Of a DNA stretch of 64,000 nt, positions 1-12,186 are shown piece by piece. Position 1 is the stretch's first letter. Every line of letters begins with the position of its first letter. The stretch comes from Xylogone sp. PMI_703 (taxonomy: Eukaryota > Ascomycota > Leotiomycetes), in assembly GCA_021399445.1 (NCBI GenBank), contig JAJTUQ010000005.1, positions 4,402,001 through 4,466,000 on the forward strand, read 5' to 3'. Position numbers and translations under genes: made by a program. Below the pieces are notes generated by a model. The model was not told the DNA's origin, did no database searches, and was given only the letters and a program-made list of their open reading frames with translations.

Positions 1-141
1 AGTTCTAAGATCTCAACTTTCTAATTATTACAGATAGATCTCCAAAAACCGATACTAGGCTCAGCTATTTCGGAAGACTCCCATCCGAAATATACTGCTA
101 GACCAGACACCATAGATCCAGATATCTATCCACCATTCACC

Positions 142-894
142 ATGGCCGATAGAGATAACCAATATATTACGTTGGAATTAGTAGAAGAGAAAGACATTAT
201 GACACTAGCGCAGATGTCAGAAGATGCCTTCGCTACCGATGCCAACACTCAGCTGAAATACCTCGGCAAACCAAAAGGTACCTTTGCCAAAGGTATGGCA
301 GAAGGTATTAGATCATGGTTTGCACAACCAGACCGTTGCACGGTGCTCAAGGCTGTAGACACATCTTCGTCAAACAGAGAGATCACAGGATGGGTGTGTT
401 GGGTTTTCTCAAAAGACCGGAACCAAGCTTCCATACCTGTTTCTACTCCTGTTACTGCCCCTCCTTCCAACACTGAGAGCATCCCCATACGAGAAGATGC
501 GGAGAGGTCGTCGCGACTAAAGGATTCTAATAGATCTAAAGCCGAGAGATTGGAAGAACTAACAAGCAAGGACCTCGAGCGAATGATGGGCGTCCTCATG
601 CCACCAGGAACAAAGTGCATGTATATTGGCTCAGTTATTGTAGACCCGAAGCATCAAGGGCATGGAGTAGGTACGAAGTTGATCCAATGGGGTACTCGGA
701 AAGCGGATGAAGCTGGTGCTTTTGCTTGGGTCCACTCAAGTGAGGCTGGAGCACCTAGGTTTGAGAAACAGGGTTTTAAGGAAGTCGCAAGGTTTGAGGT
801 GGATTTGGATCAATATGCTGACAGTTCACGTGAGGATGGTTCTAACTGGGGAACGTATATATTTCGTTATCTGAAGAGGGCGCCAAGGAGTTAG
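142..894 (+). CDS. GNAT-family N-acetyltransferase, 250 aa, single exon
   Basis: Predicted acetyl-CoA-dependent N-acyltransferase, probably acting on a small molecule in the cytosol; the substrate cannot be told from sequence. The acetyl-CoA pyrophosphate-binding motif A is clear at residues 172-177 (QGHGVG, preceded by VDPKH), followed by the usual helix (TKLIQWG). The C-terminal motif B region reads EKQGFKEVARFEV, matching the 'yekxGF' pattern of GNATs. Residues about 95-145 form a hydrophilic, Ser/Pro/Arg-rich insert between the N-terminal strands and motif A, common in fungal GNATs of this type. The ATG lies in a good context (CACCATGG) with a stop-free frame to TAG at 892-894. The gene converges on the WW-domain gene, leaving about 360 bp between them. 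Family assignment is secure; function beyond that is inference. Confidence 0.88.
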   Translation: MADRDNQYITLELVEEKDIMTLAQMSEDAFATDANTQLKYLGKPKGTFAKGMAEGIRSWFAQPDRCTVLKAVDTSSSNREITGWVCWVFSKDRNQASIPVSTPVTAPPSNTESIPIREDAERSSRLKDSNRSKAERLEELTSKDLERMMGVLMPPGTKCMYIGSVIVDPKHQGHGVGTKLIQWGTRKADEAGAFAWVHSSEAGAPRFEKQGFKEVARFEVDLDQYADSSREDGSNWGTYIFRYLKRAPRS

Positions 895-1250
895 GATTGC
901 CAAACGGATTAACAAATACGCTGTTTATTTTTATAAACAGGGTCCTAGATCCTTAGTTAGATATCCCGACAAAAGATTCCCTATAGATGCAGTTGCTGCT
1001 GGTCCATCCCACGTAGTTGAATTGCCGTAAATCTAAATCGGTAAATGGTAATGAAGTGAGCGCTAGAAACTCATAAGTAATATATAGACAACACAAGTAG
1101 TTTTTTAGAACGCCCGATATTGATGCACACTCCGTCTCGTCCCTGTCCCCAATGATTAAACCGTCCATGCAATGTCCAAAAGACCATGTAACTGCGTAAC
1201 GCTACCCTGAACTCCATGCCGTTGGAAATGAAAATATGCGCCGGGTATCG
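895..1250. other. Convergent intergenic region
   Basis: Shared 3' flank of the GNAT and WW-domain genes. It is moderately AT-rich and holds only short, unsupported open frames. I see no RNA gene or repeat here. Confidence 0.6.
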
Positions 1251-2141
1251 TCAGTCTCTTAACCATGCTCTCCGTCTCTCTTCCTTCTTTGCTTTCCGCT
1301 TTTCCTTGAATTGCTTCAACTCTGCCTTTGTAAGCTTCTTTGCGCTCCTCTCTGCTTTTAAACTCCGCCCATCATGACTATTTGCTGCCGCGTCCACATC
1401 AAAGTAAGCATTCATCTGCCGCCTGCTCTTATTTTCATCGTTGAATTTATCTGGGGTGAGGTCTGCGGCTTGAAATCGTCCTGTAAACCGATTGAATGCT
1501 GCGGTGGCCGCATAGGCATCTTTCGGATCGGTCGAACTTGCTTCTGCCTCCTCTGTGGCAGCCGGTTGCGCGTACCAGGCATTTTCATCGTAGTCGCCAT
1601 GTATTGCTGGATCATAGCCACCCGCAGGTCTACGCGTAGTTGGGGGTTGTTCGTTTGGTAAAGCAGCTGCACTTGGTGGAGAGACACCTGGCGGTGCTGG
1701 CTGGGCTGGATCTGGCACTCGAGGATTGTTCCATTGTGTCACGCCAGTGAAACGATTGTAGAAATAGAATGCCTGATTGGCCTCGTCCCAAATAGGCGCC
1801 CATCCATCATCCGCTTCTTCGGTGGAAGGAAGTTCCTCGTTAGGAAGTGGCGGTATGGGCTCTTCGGGTAAAGGTGGTGCATCAGTCTGTTCAGCATCTC
1901 CGTCCTCCTCGTTCTTGTCATTCTGCTCCACCTTCGCAGTCTCATCCTTTACAGTATCTGAGACATCATCCTCGGAGTGAGAAGCCTCCCGTTCGCGTCC
2001 ATCCTGCGTTGCAATCGTTCGGGAAGCTGCGTCCTCAATGTGCTCTTCTCCAGCATTGCTGTTCTTCACTCGTTCAGCCCCAGGAAGAGTGTCCTGTGGA
2101 CCTAAAGTTTCTTTCACTTCCTCTACCGAAGTTACTTCCAT
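1251..2141 (-). CDS. WW-domain protein, 296 aa
   Basis: Single-exon protein with one WW domain at about residues 113-140. The first tryptophan is in DDGWAPIW, the aromatic cluster is FYFYNRFTG, and the second tryptophan and closing proline are in TQWNNP. WW domains bind Pro-rich or phospho-Ser/Thr-Pro ligands, so an adaptor role is likely. Residues 1-110 are acidic and low in complexity, with a Pro-rich stretch at 88-105 just before the domain. The C-terminus is a lysine/arginine-rich helix (KKLTKAELKQFKEKRKAKKEERRR), which could be a nuclear targeting or RNA-binding tail. I chose the ATG at 2139-2141; the frame stays open a little upstream but without an earlier ATG, so a 5' exon nearer 2340-2440 is possible. 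The single domain and basic tail suggest a nuclear or RNA-processing role, but that is inference. Confidence 0.82.
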   Translation of the reverse strand: MEVTSVEEVKETLGPQDTLPGAERVKNSNAGEEHIEDAASRTIATQDGREREASHSEDDVSDTVKDETAKVEQNDKNEEDGDAEQTDAPPLPEEPIPPLPNEELPSTEEADDGWAPIWDEANQAFYFYNRFTGVTQWNNPRVPDPAQPAPPGVSPPSAAALPNEQPPTTRRPAGGYDPAIHGDYDENAWYAQPAATEEAEASSTDPKDAYAATAAFNRFTGRFQAADLTPDKFNDENKSRRQMNAYFDVDAAANSHDGRSLKAERSAKKLTKAELKQFKEKRKAKKEERRRAWLRD

Positions 2142-4180
2142 TTTTTGCAATGTTGTCCAGCCGTATAGCAGGAGATCCCTGGACAAACGGAAGAGAAGAC
2201 TGTCAACGTAAGCGTAAGATTGGAACAGCTCGGAAACCTTGAAGCTCGGAAGCAGATCGCACTAGTAATCGCGATTCTTGGCGAAGTTGGGATCTGAAAT
2301 GAAGAACGATGGCCCCCGTGAAATGTCCAAAAAGATGGTCCCAAATGAAAGAATAAGAAAAATAAGGATATTCAAATTTACATTGATTAGCGTTACTATC
2401 TTCAGGCGCGTCGGGAAAAGCCTCATGAGGAGCCATGTCTTCGCACGTGACGTATCAAGCACCATGATGTTTGTGTAACCTCAGGCATTCACAGTCATCG
2501 CAGTGGCTCCCGAGACTGTACCTTGCCTAGGTCGCCTATATGGATCGTGATATGAAATAAGAGAATTGAACTCTCAAGTCAAGTGATACGGCCTTGTAGG
2601 CATGGTCAAAGATATTCCATTACAGGTGTTGAGAGTATTGATAGTGGTTGAGGTTCGGGGGTAAGAGCATCTGCTCTGTGTAGTCCAAGACCTGTACAAC
2701 TGAATACTGACCTCCCCGCGAATTAACTTACTGAACATTATCATCGCCAACCTGAATGTAAGGGATTGAAGTTGTACTGCTAGCTTTCGATCTCAATTGC
2801 AGAGACAAATGCTAGTTCAAGGTCAATGAAAAGTAGACCAGAATGGGAGGCTTAGAGACTGGATACATAATCCATAAGAGTATATGCCCCCGAGGCCCCT
2901 CTATAACCGATAACGAACAGTTTATGAGGAGTGGTTGGTCAAAAGTGGCCTTGCTCGCCTTTCTAGCCGTTCCAACACCGTATGGCTTGCGGCAATCTTG
3001 GCATACAGAAAAGAACCAGAGGGTTTCTGAGTCTCCCAGTGCTTCCCGGACTAATTAGCTCAAGTTTCACGCCCGCGCAGTATCCGAAGTTGCCGTAGAG
3101 AATCGGTAGATTCCATTCATCTGATAACTATGTGACCTGTTTGATCGTCAGGTGCACAGCAAATGGCCACGGGTGACATGTGCTTGGAAGCATGAAGAGT
3201 GGAAACATGAAGGGGGCTAAAGATGCTAAAGTTGTACGGAGGCAGCCGAGAGGTTGTTTGGTTGTTTGGGTGTCGGGCTGACGCGGGCAACCGTAACAAG
3301 CCAAAAGTGCAGATCGCTTCCCAATCGCGGTAATCATCACGTGCACCAAATGAAATCGTGAGACTTCACAGGCTTAGTCAGCGCACTATGTACGTCATCG
3401 CCTGCCGGAACAAGGTTGGATATATCAACCACACCAAAAAATACCTCTCGCAGTACAGCCGGCCATCTAGACCGTATTACCGATGGATTACTGCTGGATT
3501 ACTCTCTTGAAGATCCTCCGATAGAACCCTTTATTGCTCATGCCGACCACAGGTTGAATCAGCAGGATGCGTGTAATGTCCCTCGCAAGACGAATCAAAC
3601 CCAAGGAGCTGTGATGCCTCTCCTAAGCAGCAGTGCAGTGCAGTCCAAGTGCAGCGCAAGTGCAGCCCAGTACCCCTCCGCTGCCCCTCCGCCTCTCAGC
3701 GGTCCCTGGCGCCCCACCATGCGCCACCTCAGACGTACCTGGTTGCAGCGCGCCGCTCCATGATACGGGCGGTTCAATGATGGTGCAAGCTAAAAGGCTC
3801 AATTGAGGGGTGAGGAGGGGTGAGTAGGGAGGATAAGAGCAAGCACCTTCTTCGGCGCCCCCAAGGTATAAGTACTACCACCTGCTGCCACCGGTCCCCA
3901 TTGATACCCTTTTCTTCAATCTACTCTTGTATATCATCTCCAAGTACCTTCTTCCTTTCTTGACTTCTACCGGCCTACAAGGTATCCTGCCATCCGTCAC
4001 GTTTTGTTTGCCCCACTTGTGCTTGTGTTACAGAGTGATCTTATTGTTGCAGAGTAGCATCTAACACTTCTCTTTTGTCAGCTAGTAGAAATTCCCAGTT
4101 CTCTGGTTTAAAAGGCGCTTCATCTTTGATTCAACGAATATCTACGCAAGTCAGTAACAGACAACGTATCCAAATCCACA
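2142..4180. other. Divergent intergenic region upstream of WW-protein and dehydrogenase genes
   Basis: About 2 kb without a supported gene. It serves as promoter space for the minus-strand WW gene and the plus-strand dehydrogenase. Short open frames at 2843-3058 and 3416-3763 have no family features. Direct sub-repeats (CAGTGCAGTGCAG, GTGCAGC) occur around 3630-3670 and GGGGTGAGGAGGGGTGAG around 3805-3825. The last 300 bp are pyrimidine-rich leader sequence. Confidence 0.55.
3867..3872 (+). promoter_or_regulatory. TATA-like element of the dehydrogenase gene
   Basis: TATAAG followed 25-60 bp later by pyrimidine-rich tracts (TTTTCTTCAATCTACTCT). From about 3900 to the ATG at 4181 the leader contains no other ATG, which fits an mRNA leader starting near 3900. 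Inference from position and composition only. Confidence 0.4.
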
Positions 4181-5275
<1,095 letters not shown>

Positions 5276-5951
5276 TAGCCATAAATATAATTATCAACTT
5301 AGTCTTGCCTCAAAAAAATGTGAAAAAGGAAATGCTGGGTAGAATAGTTATTAGAGAGGTGGAGATATGATGCGGGTGCATCACCATCATAATCAGCCAT
5401 ATTTAGGTCTTAGCATACCCCCGGAATAAAAAATTTATCCTTAGAAAACTATTAATTGAATTCTACTGTTGACCTCTCACTTGGTGCATTGCAATTCTTC
5501 CAAAGGCTCGTGTGGCCGTACGTTCCATTTTCACCCGGGAAGGGTATATCGACCATCCCTGGCCTCTTAACACTCGTCAACATATACCTCACACATGACT
5601 TTCCATTACGGTTATTTCTCATTCAAGATTTAAGTACAATTTTCTGCACGTGGATCCGCTGGCAGGAGTGATACATGTAATCACTCACTGGATTTCACTT
5701 CTTGCCAGTTGGGAAAATAGGCATCGCATCTCAAATGGACCACGGGCCAATTTTAGAAAAACCAAAATAACCCACGAAAAGCGTCGTGTGTATGTACACC
5801 TCCCTAGGTTTTGCTGAAATCTCTTTCTTCTGATATTTGAATAATTCCCTACAACTAGCTATTGAACCACGGTATCGACACCTTCATTGTGAGCCTTGAT
5901 ATAGAGCAACCTCAACCAACATCACACGTTGCCTCGGGATTGCTCCTAGCC

Positions 5952-6296
5952 TCATAGTCTCAGCATTCTCAGATCCGACTTGATGCCATGACTAATCAAT
6001 ATCACCTTACAGTCCCTTTCCAACTCACCCCGGATATCTATCAAAAAGCCTGCCGATTTCATGCAATTACATGATACGCGACTACCCGTGTAAAAACCAA
6101 TGCTTATTGTTAGGCACGTAAATGCCATTACAGAAATAAATGTCTTCTTCCATCGAATGTCATCTCTATTCATGCTTCGGCTTTGACAGATCTCTTTTCC
6201 GGTTCTCGGCATAGGCGTCTTGGAACATCCATCTACTTGATGTGACTGAAATTTCTGCCCTGTCGAACCGACATAATGCTCCCTTCTGGGGGGCAC
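5952..6296 (-). pseudogene. Possible relic of a membrane transporter N-terminal region
   Basis: A 114-codon minus-strand frame contains one hydrophobic segment (KKTFISVMAFTCLTISIGFYTG) preceded by a charged stretch (NRDDIRWKK). This order resembles the start of the first transmembrane helix of fungal major facilitator superfamily drug/sugar transporters. The reading frame then loses that resemblance and no further helices follow in any nearby frame, so if this is an MFS gene it is broken and truncated. Recognition is by eye and weak; chance is a real alternative. Confidence 0.2.
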
Positions 6297-6496
6297 AGAG
6301 ATGAAGACTGTTGCAGGAGAACCATACAGTACAATATAATAAATTTAAACCCGCAGACTTGCAGATTTTGCACTCTCTTTAACACTGTTTGCTCAAGGTA
6401 AGATGCTCTCATTGAAGTCCTTAGAACCGCGACCCAAGACGTGCTTCTTGTCCTGCGGCACCAGGACTGGAATCGTTAGCAAATCGTCGCGGGCTC

Positions 6497-6511
6497 GGGG
6501 GGGGGGGGGGG
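6497..6511. repeat. Poly-G homopolymer, 15 bases
   Basis: Uninterrupted run of 15 G. Such long G tracts are rare in fungal intergenic DNA and are prone to sequencing-length error. Confidence 0.9.
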
Positions 6512-8077
6512 CAGCTTGCGCACATATTGTCCAACGGCTATGAGACAGCTTACGCACGCGACCTCTTTGTACTGGCCATCCTCGTGGATACGATTCGAGT
6601 TCGCCTTCGCATTCTAATCGGGTCCCGGATCGTCAGCGGATGAGCCTCCTCCTATTCGTCTCCTAATCACGGCCGAGGGGACTGCGCTTCGGAAGCGGTT
6701 CCTCGAGTAATATGCAGGTTGTTGATCCACGGTCTCTAGTGACTTATCCACTTCATTGCACTCCATTAACCCTGGGTTGCTGATTTAGTCGTCAGTAACT
6801 AAGTAGCATCTTCTGCGGCCCCTGCGATTCCGGTAATCGAGATGATGAACCAATGTAGGAAATATATTGCGGAGTAACATCACAGGGGATGCCTAGCCGC
6901 TGTCAGTCCTGTCAACTATTGCTTTACGCGATATATGCGTAAGAATAGCCTACCCGGGCAAACAACAGCCGTAGTGGAATTCATTTTGGTTAAATTAAAA
7001 AGGTTGAGATTTTAGAATGAGAGCGGTATGCTTTTTTGCCATAGTATCAGGACCCTCCAGCGATGTTGGCAAATGAACCTCAGAAGATTCCATAGTGATA
7101 TATGCACTTTTATGGATACTGAGATCTTGAATTGAGTGCCACTGCTCAGTCGTACGCGTTAATAAATGTGATGTCTTTGCCCCTCGGGAGTTTCACTCCC
7201 CACCCAAATATATTGAATGCATATGCTGCTGCGGGGAGTCTCTTCCCCCGCGCCAGCTGCCCGAGCTCTTCCCAACAGCTCCTTCTACACTTAGACAAGG
7301 GAACACAATCTATATAGTAAATATTAGTAAACCAGTGATAATAACGTAGCTGTTAGCTCACCATTTCCTACAGTTGTGTAATGTCTCAATGATCCTAGCA
7401 ATTGTAGCACCAGATAGTATCTACAACCAAATTCCCCACTCCTGCTTCATCCCCTTCGTCATCTAAATTATACACTTCAATGTCGTCTTGATTCTCATCA
7501 GTAGTTCTTGAAATTTTGATAGTTAAAACCACATGAACGTAACCTGCATCACTTTTAAAAAGTATGCATCTCTACCATGGTGAGCCTAAAGACTGTTTCC
7601 AGCCACTCGAGTTGCAGGAGGCCATCCACCCTGACATTACTGTATCAAAGTGCCTAATGCTTCCCTCGAGCCTCTTACGCATCTGCCAGAATTTTGAGCA
7701 CCAACCTATTGCAGAATAACAAGGCTGCCCAGATATGGACCAGAAGTTCGGGGACAACCTTGCTCAGCCTCCCCAAAAGAAGCTTGCTCTGGATAGGCTT
7801 CGTCATCCACTCGTTATTGAACTGAGAGGCGCCATAGTCGACGCAATATCTATAGCAACGTCAGAAGATGGATGCCAAGGATAGGATTTGAGACAAATGA
7901 AGGTGGAATGTACAAAGGCATGGGCTTTCACACCTCATCCTATTGAAACGAATTAGAATAGAGTTAGAATAAGGCATTATTGTTCTAACTTACTTCATAA
8001 TCCATTGGTATTAAAGTGCTGGAGCAACTAGTTCATTAGTCTCTGTCTCTTCAGCATGCTGCTCTCCTTTTTTAGGG

Positions 8078-9100
8078 CTATGGAATTGCTTCCTCGTTCA
8101 TAGCCTTCAGTAGCGTCTCAGCCAAGATGTCGACAGGCACCGGAGGGTCAGTAGAACCCAAGGTATCAATAAGGCCTAGACTGTTCTCTAGAGGCTGAAG
8201 ATCCGAGAGAGAACAGAGAGAGCACTCATCACTGACAGTAGTATAATCGTTGCTTGACTGGTTCTCATCATCTTCTCTGTCACGCTGGTCATTTCCCTGC
8301 TACCTGTCATCGACTACAGCATGAAGTTCGTTTGGAGAGATAATCGGATTTGGGGATTTTCGTTAACTAAATTGAATAAGAATTGGGTAACTACCGCCTT
8401 AAACTCGGACGATTTGCACACAGTAGGTCCTTTTCCCACCCGGTCTATTGTGTCTCTTCCGTTTTGTCCATGCTGGGAATTTGGTGTTGTATACTCTGGG
8501 GTGCCTGAAGATAAACTCTTCAACCACAAAGTGAGCGTGATTGAAATCTGGAATTTTTCTCCGAGATGGTGATCTGAGATCATCATGGCTGGTTGATGGC
8601 AGCATGAGAGCCTGAGTTGGATCGGGAAGAGGATCTGGGGACAGACAACCAACCATGGCAAACGCACCCAGTATTCTGGAAATGTCATTACATTCCAAAT
8701 ACATGGCTTCCAAGTCCTGTCATTTCCGGCATTTACCTAACGGGAAGACATATTCACGAAAACAGTTGGTTGATGTTTGAGATGAAAGAACCAAATCGTA
8801 GGGAGAGAGAGAGAGAGAGAACGAGTGCCTTTATGGACGAGGAGCAGAGAAGTGAATTCTCATATGACACTATTCACATCCCTAGTTTGGTATTGAATAG
8901 AAGCTAAATATGAACAGTAACTCACACATGAAATGAATTACTGCCCCTGTCAACTTGGTTTCACTTTCTCGAGGGTTGATTCTCTGATTCAGAGATTGAT
9001 CCTCACTTCCAACACAGATATTGTGTCTATTAACACCATATATTCTCATGGCCATCCTGGGTGAATTGAATAGAGAGCACCCTTGATTCACCTGGCTCAT
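8078..9100 (-). pseudogene. Possible spliced or decayed protein gene, function unknown
   Basis: Three minus-strand open blocks lie in the right order for one gene. The block at 8299-8078 encodes a 73-residue acidic, Ser/Leu-rich tail that ends with a stop (it includes SDLQPLENSLGLIDTLG and DILAETLLKAMNEE). The block at 8716-8399 begins right after a CAG acceptor-like triplet and contains EAMYLECNDISRILGAF. The block at 9100-8882 ends near a GTGAGT donor-like site. An alternative frame through 8314-8470 also looks codon-like, suggesting a frameshift. The Ser-rich linker and acidic tail would suit a fungal regulator, but no DNA-binding domain is visible. It may be an unrecognised spliced gene or a pseudogene; no function is assigned. 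Confidence 0.25.
8803..8820. repeat. (AG)n microsatellite
   Basis: Nine tandem AG dinucleotides inside the possible relic gene on the opposite strand, where they would read as Ser/Leu repeats. Confidence 0.8.
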
Positions 9101-10329
9101 CTGAATTATGAGAAGTCCAGAACCACAATTATAACTAGTATAACTGAGGTTCGACTAGCTTGCTTCATAGGATAAGGACTAGAAAAATTGAAATTAAGCA
9201 ATTTAATATAGTAAAGAATATAACAGCATATACTTTACAGCATATACTTTACTCCTTTAGATAATTGAATGGAAATCAAGCGCATGGAGCACCATGAACC
9301 TATTTGCCATACCTCTAAGAAATCAAAATGGAATCTACCACCCACCTTTCCTAAACTTTGCATAAAAACAGTGTGTACTTACCCATCGGCCTCTGAAAGC
9401 ACCGACTTCTCCGAAAGCCGATACAGGGATTCCAAAACCACATATCTTCGATGCTGCAAAAAGCAGAAAAATACACACAATCTTTGTATCCACAACCTCA
9501 AAACGAGCAGCAGGAAAACCAAAAGACCAAAGAAACGGAATTCAATCCGTCTCATTCCCCTCCAATCTTCAACCTTCAATTCCCGCTTACGGGCGATACT
9601 AACCGGCACTCTTCTACCTCAGGTACCCTCTGATAACAAAAAGCCCAAAGCCACCCAATGAAGAAAAACAGCAGCCGGCCCGGCGACACGGGAGTTGTGA
9701 AGACCCGCCAACGCACGGACCAGCACGATCGAGTTTGCGGGGGAAGAAGGCCCCGGATGGGCGGCTTACATCGGCATAAGGCACGTCTGACGTCGATTAT
9801 CGTATCTCGACGAAGGCGGATGTATAGTTGCAGTTGCAGTTGCAGCTTCGCGGTACTTTTCATTCCCCTCCCCGCCTGCTTTTTGGCTGTGTTGTTGGAG
9901 GTAGGTAGGAGGGGTTACTTGATTACTCACCAAAAAGCAAGGCAAGAAATTGAAGAAACGGGACTGGTTGGATGGAAGACGCGGAGTTTATTCCACTTTC
10001 TTGTCTCTGGGGCGGCTGCTCTTCGTAATTGAAGGAGGGGGATTGGGATGGCGGCGGTGTGGTTTTTACGTTATGGTACATATATGTCCCGTGGCCTGTG
10101 TATTAGAATTTAAGACAGAAAGCTAGCAGCTACCGTGGCTCTTCGACGTCATTTCTTTTGCTTCTTTTTCTTCTGCTTCTTCCTCTTCTACGAAGTGTCT
10201 TCTTGGGGTTCATCGGAGGATTAAAACCTAAAGCAGAATTATAGCTGGAACTCTTCTTCTCTCTTATTTACTCATTTATTACGATTGTGGTGATGAACTC
10301 CTAGAGTAAAAATACAAAAGCGCTCCACA

Positions 10330-12186
10330 ATGTTGGATAGGTTATTTCTACAAGATGGCAGGGTCTCGGCTCTGCCGGTCTTAGCAGGAGCCATATTATG
10401 TTTCTTCATATGGGTAGGTAAAAAGAATTCCATGAACTAGCTACCTGGGGAGAGTACAAAGAGGGAGATGAGACAGACTGAAAAGATAAAATATTCACAT
10501 GCGCAAAAATATAGGTCTCATCCATCGCCATTTACCGCCTCACTTTCCACCCCTTAGCAAAATACCCAGGCCCTCTCCTAGCAAAACTCACAGCCTTCCA
10601 CGACACATATCATGCCTGGAAAGGAGACCGACATCTCGAATTCTGGCGCTGCCACGAAAAATACGGACCCGTCTACCGTTATGGCCCTAACAGCCTCTCC
10701 TTTAACACCAACACCGCCCTAAAGACAATCTACGGCCATGGCGCCAACGTCCAGAAATCGCAGTTCTACTCCGTGTTCCCTCCTACCAAGGACACATTCA
10801 ACACACATAGCTCCATTAACAAGCGAGCCCATGGCCGGAAACGACGGGTTCTGTCGCACGCCTTCTCGGATTCCGCGCTCAAGAGCATGGAGAAGTACAT
10901 CTTAGCTAATATACGATTGTTCTGCAGCAAGCTGGAGGATAAGCGGTCTCCTTTCGACAATAATGCACTCGCTGAGAAGCCGAAGGAAAGGGGGGGCTGG
11001 TCATCGCCTCGGAACATGGCCAAGTGGTGCAATTATCTCACGTTCGACGTCATGGGGGATCTCTGTTTTGGAAAGGCCTTTGAGATGTTGGACCGGGAAG
11101 AGAATCGCCATGTAACAGATCTCCTCACCAATGCAGCACATATGCATCTAATCGTAAGTACCAAATCTCTCTCCGATTACTATTACGCCCCCGAGCGTTC
11201 GGCTGTACCAAACTCTTGATCACCCTTCCCCAGTAAGATCAGGTGGAAAATATGCTAACATAAGCTTGCTATGAAAATAGATGGGTACAAACCCGGTGAT
11301 AAAGGAATGGGGCCTTAACAAGATCCTGTTCCGGAAGATCTACAATGACCGAATGAAGTACATGGCCTATAGCAAGGCCCAGGCCACCGAGAGAACCAAG
11401 ATTGGTTCAGAAACTGATCGTAAGGATTTCTTCTACTACCTACTCAATGCAAAGGATCCCGAAACAGGAAAGGGCTTTACCCAAGCTGAACTTTGGGGCG
11501 AAAGCAACCTCCTCATTATCGCGGGTTCGGACACCACGTCCACGGCGCTTGCAGGCACTATCTTCTACCTTACGCATTACCCCGAAAAGCAGCAAAAGCT
11601 GAGCCAGGAAATCCTCTCAACCTTCCATGACGTCGAGGAAATCGTCACTGGCGCCACCCTTACCGGATGCACCTATCTACGGGCCGTTATCGATGAGTCG
11701 ATGAGGCTTTCGCCGCCGGTAGGTGCATTGCTACCTCGTGAAGTTCTTCCCGGTGGCATCGATATCGATGGTATACACGTCCCGGCAGGCTACGTAGTAG
11801 GAACGCCGCACTATACGATCCACCACAACCCGGATTACTATCCTGACCCGTTCACCTTCAAACCTGAACGATGGATCCCGGATTCCGAGCCAACAGTAAC
11901 CCGTGAAAGCGTAGACCTTGCCCAGTCAGCCTTCTGCCCTTTCAGCATTGGTTCTCGTGGATGTATTGGGAAAGGGCTTGCGTATGCGGAACTGACGGAA
12001 ACATTGGCACGCGTAATATTCCTATACGAGATGCGCAAAGCAGCTGGGATGACCACAGGTGAAGGCCATCCAGATTTGGAATGGGGACGACAGAGACCCA
12101 ATGAGTTCCAGTTGCGGGATTCATTCACCAGTATGATGGATGGCCCATATGTTGAATTTCGAAGGCGAGATACGGTGAAGGAATAG
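10330..12186 (+). CDS. Cytochrome P450 monooxygenase, 542 aa
   Basis: Three exons: 10330-10413, 10515-11153 and 11281-12186, all joined in phase 0. Residues about 14-38 form the N-terminal membrane anchor, then the proline-rich hinge FHPLAKYPGP (39-48), the fungal microsomal layout; the first intron splits the anchor. Later motifs are complete: I-helix AGSDTT (322-327), ExxR as ESMR (380-383), PERW (436-439), and the haem loop FSIGSRGCIG with the iron-ligand cysteine at 469. Overall the sequence looks like the large fungal group annotated as benzoate 4-monooxygenase-like or toxin-hydroxylase-like P450s (CYP53/CYP65-type relatives), so the substrate is unknown. It would act at the endoplasmic reticulum with NADPH-cytochrome P450 reductase. 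No polyketide, terpene or peptide synthase gene is near, so this is not an evident metabolite cluster. All catalytic motifs are intact, so the gene is probably functional. Confidence 0.93.

Larger units (their letters stand above)
5276..10329. other. Gene-poor region with possible gene relics
   Basis: Five kilobases with no intact gene I can support. Two stretches look like decayed coding DNA on the minus strand (5952-6296 and 8078-9100, listed separately). It also holds a 15-G homopolymer at 6497-6511, a (GA)n run near 8803-8820, and AGTTGC repeats at 9829-9846. The composition is patchy and AT-rich between about 7000 and 9300. Confidence 0.5.

Noticed and set aside
1374..1945. Plus- and minus-strand frames inside the WW gene
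   Set aside because: Shadows of the WW-domain coding sequence in other frames.
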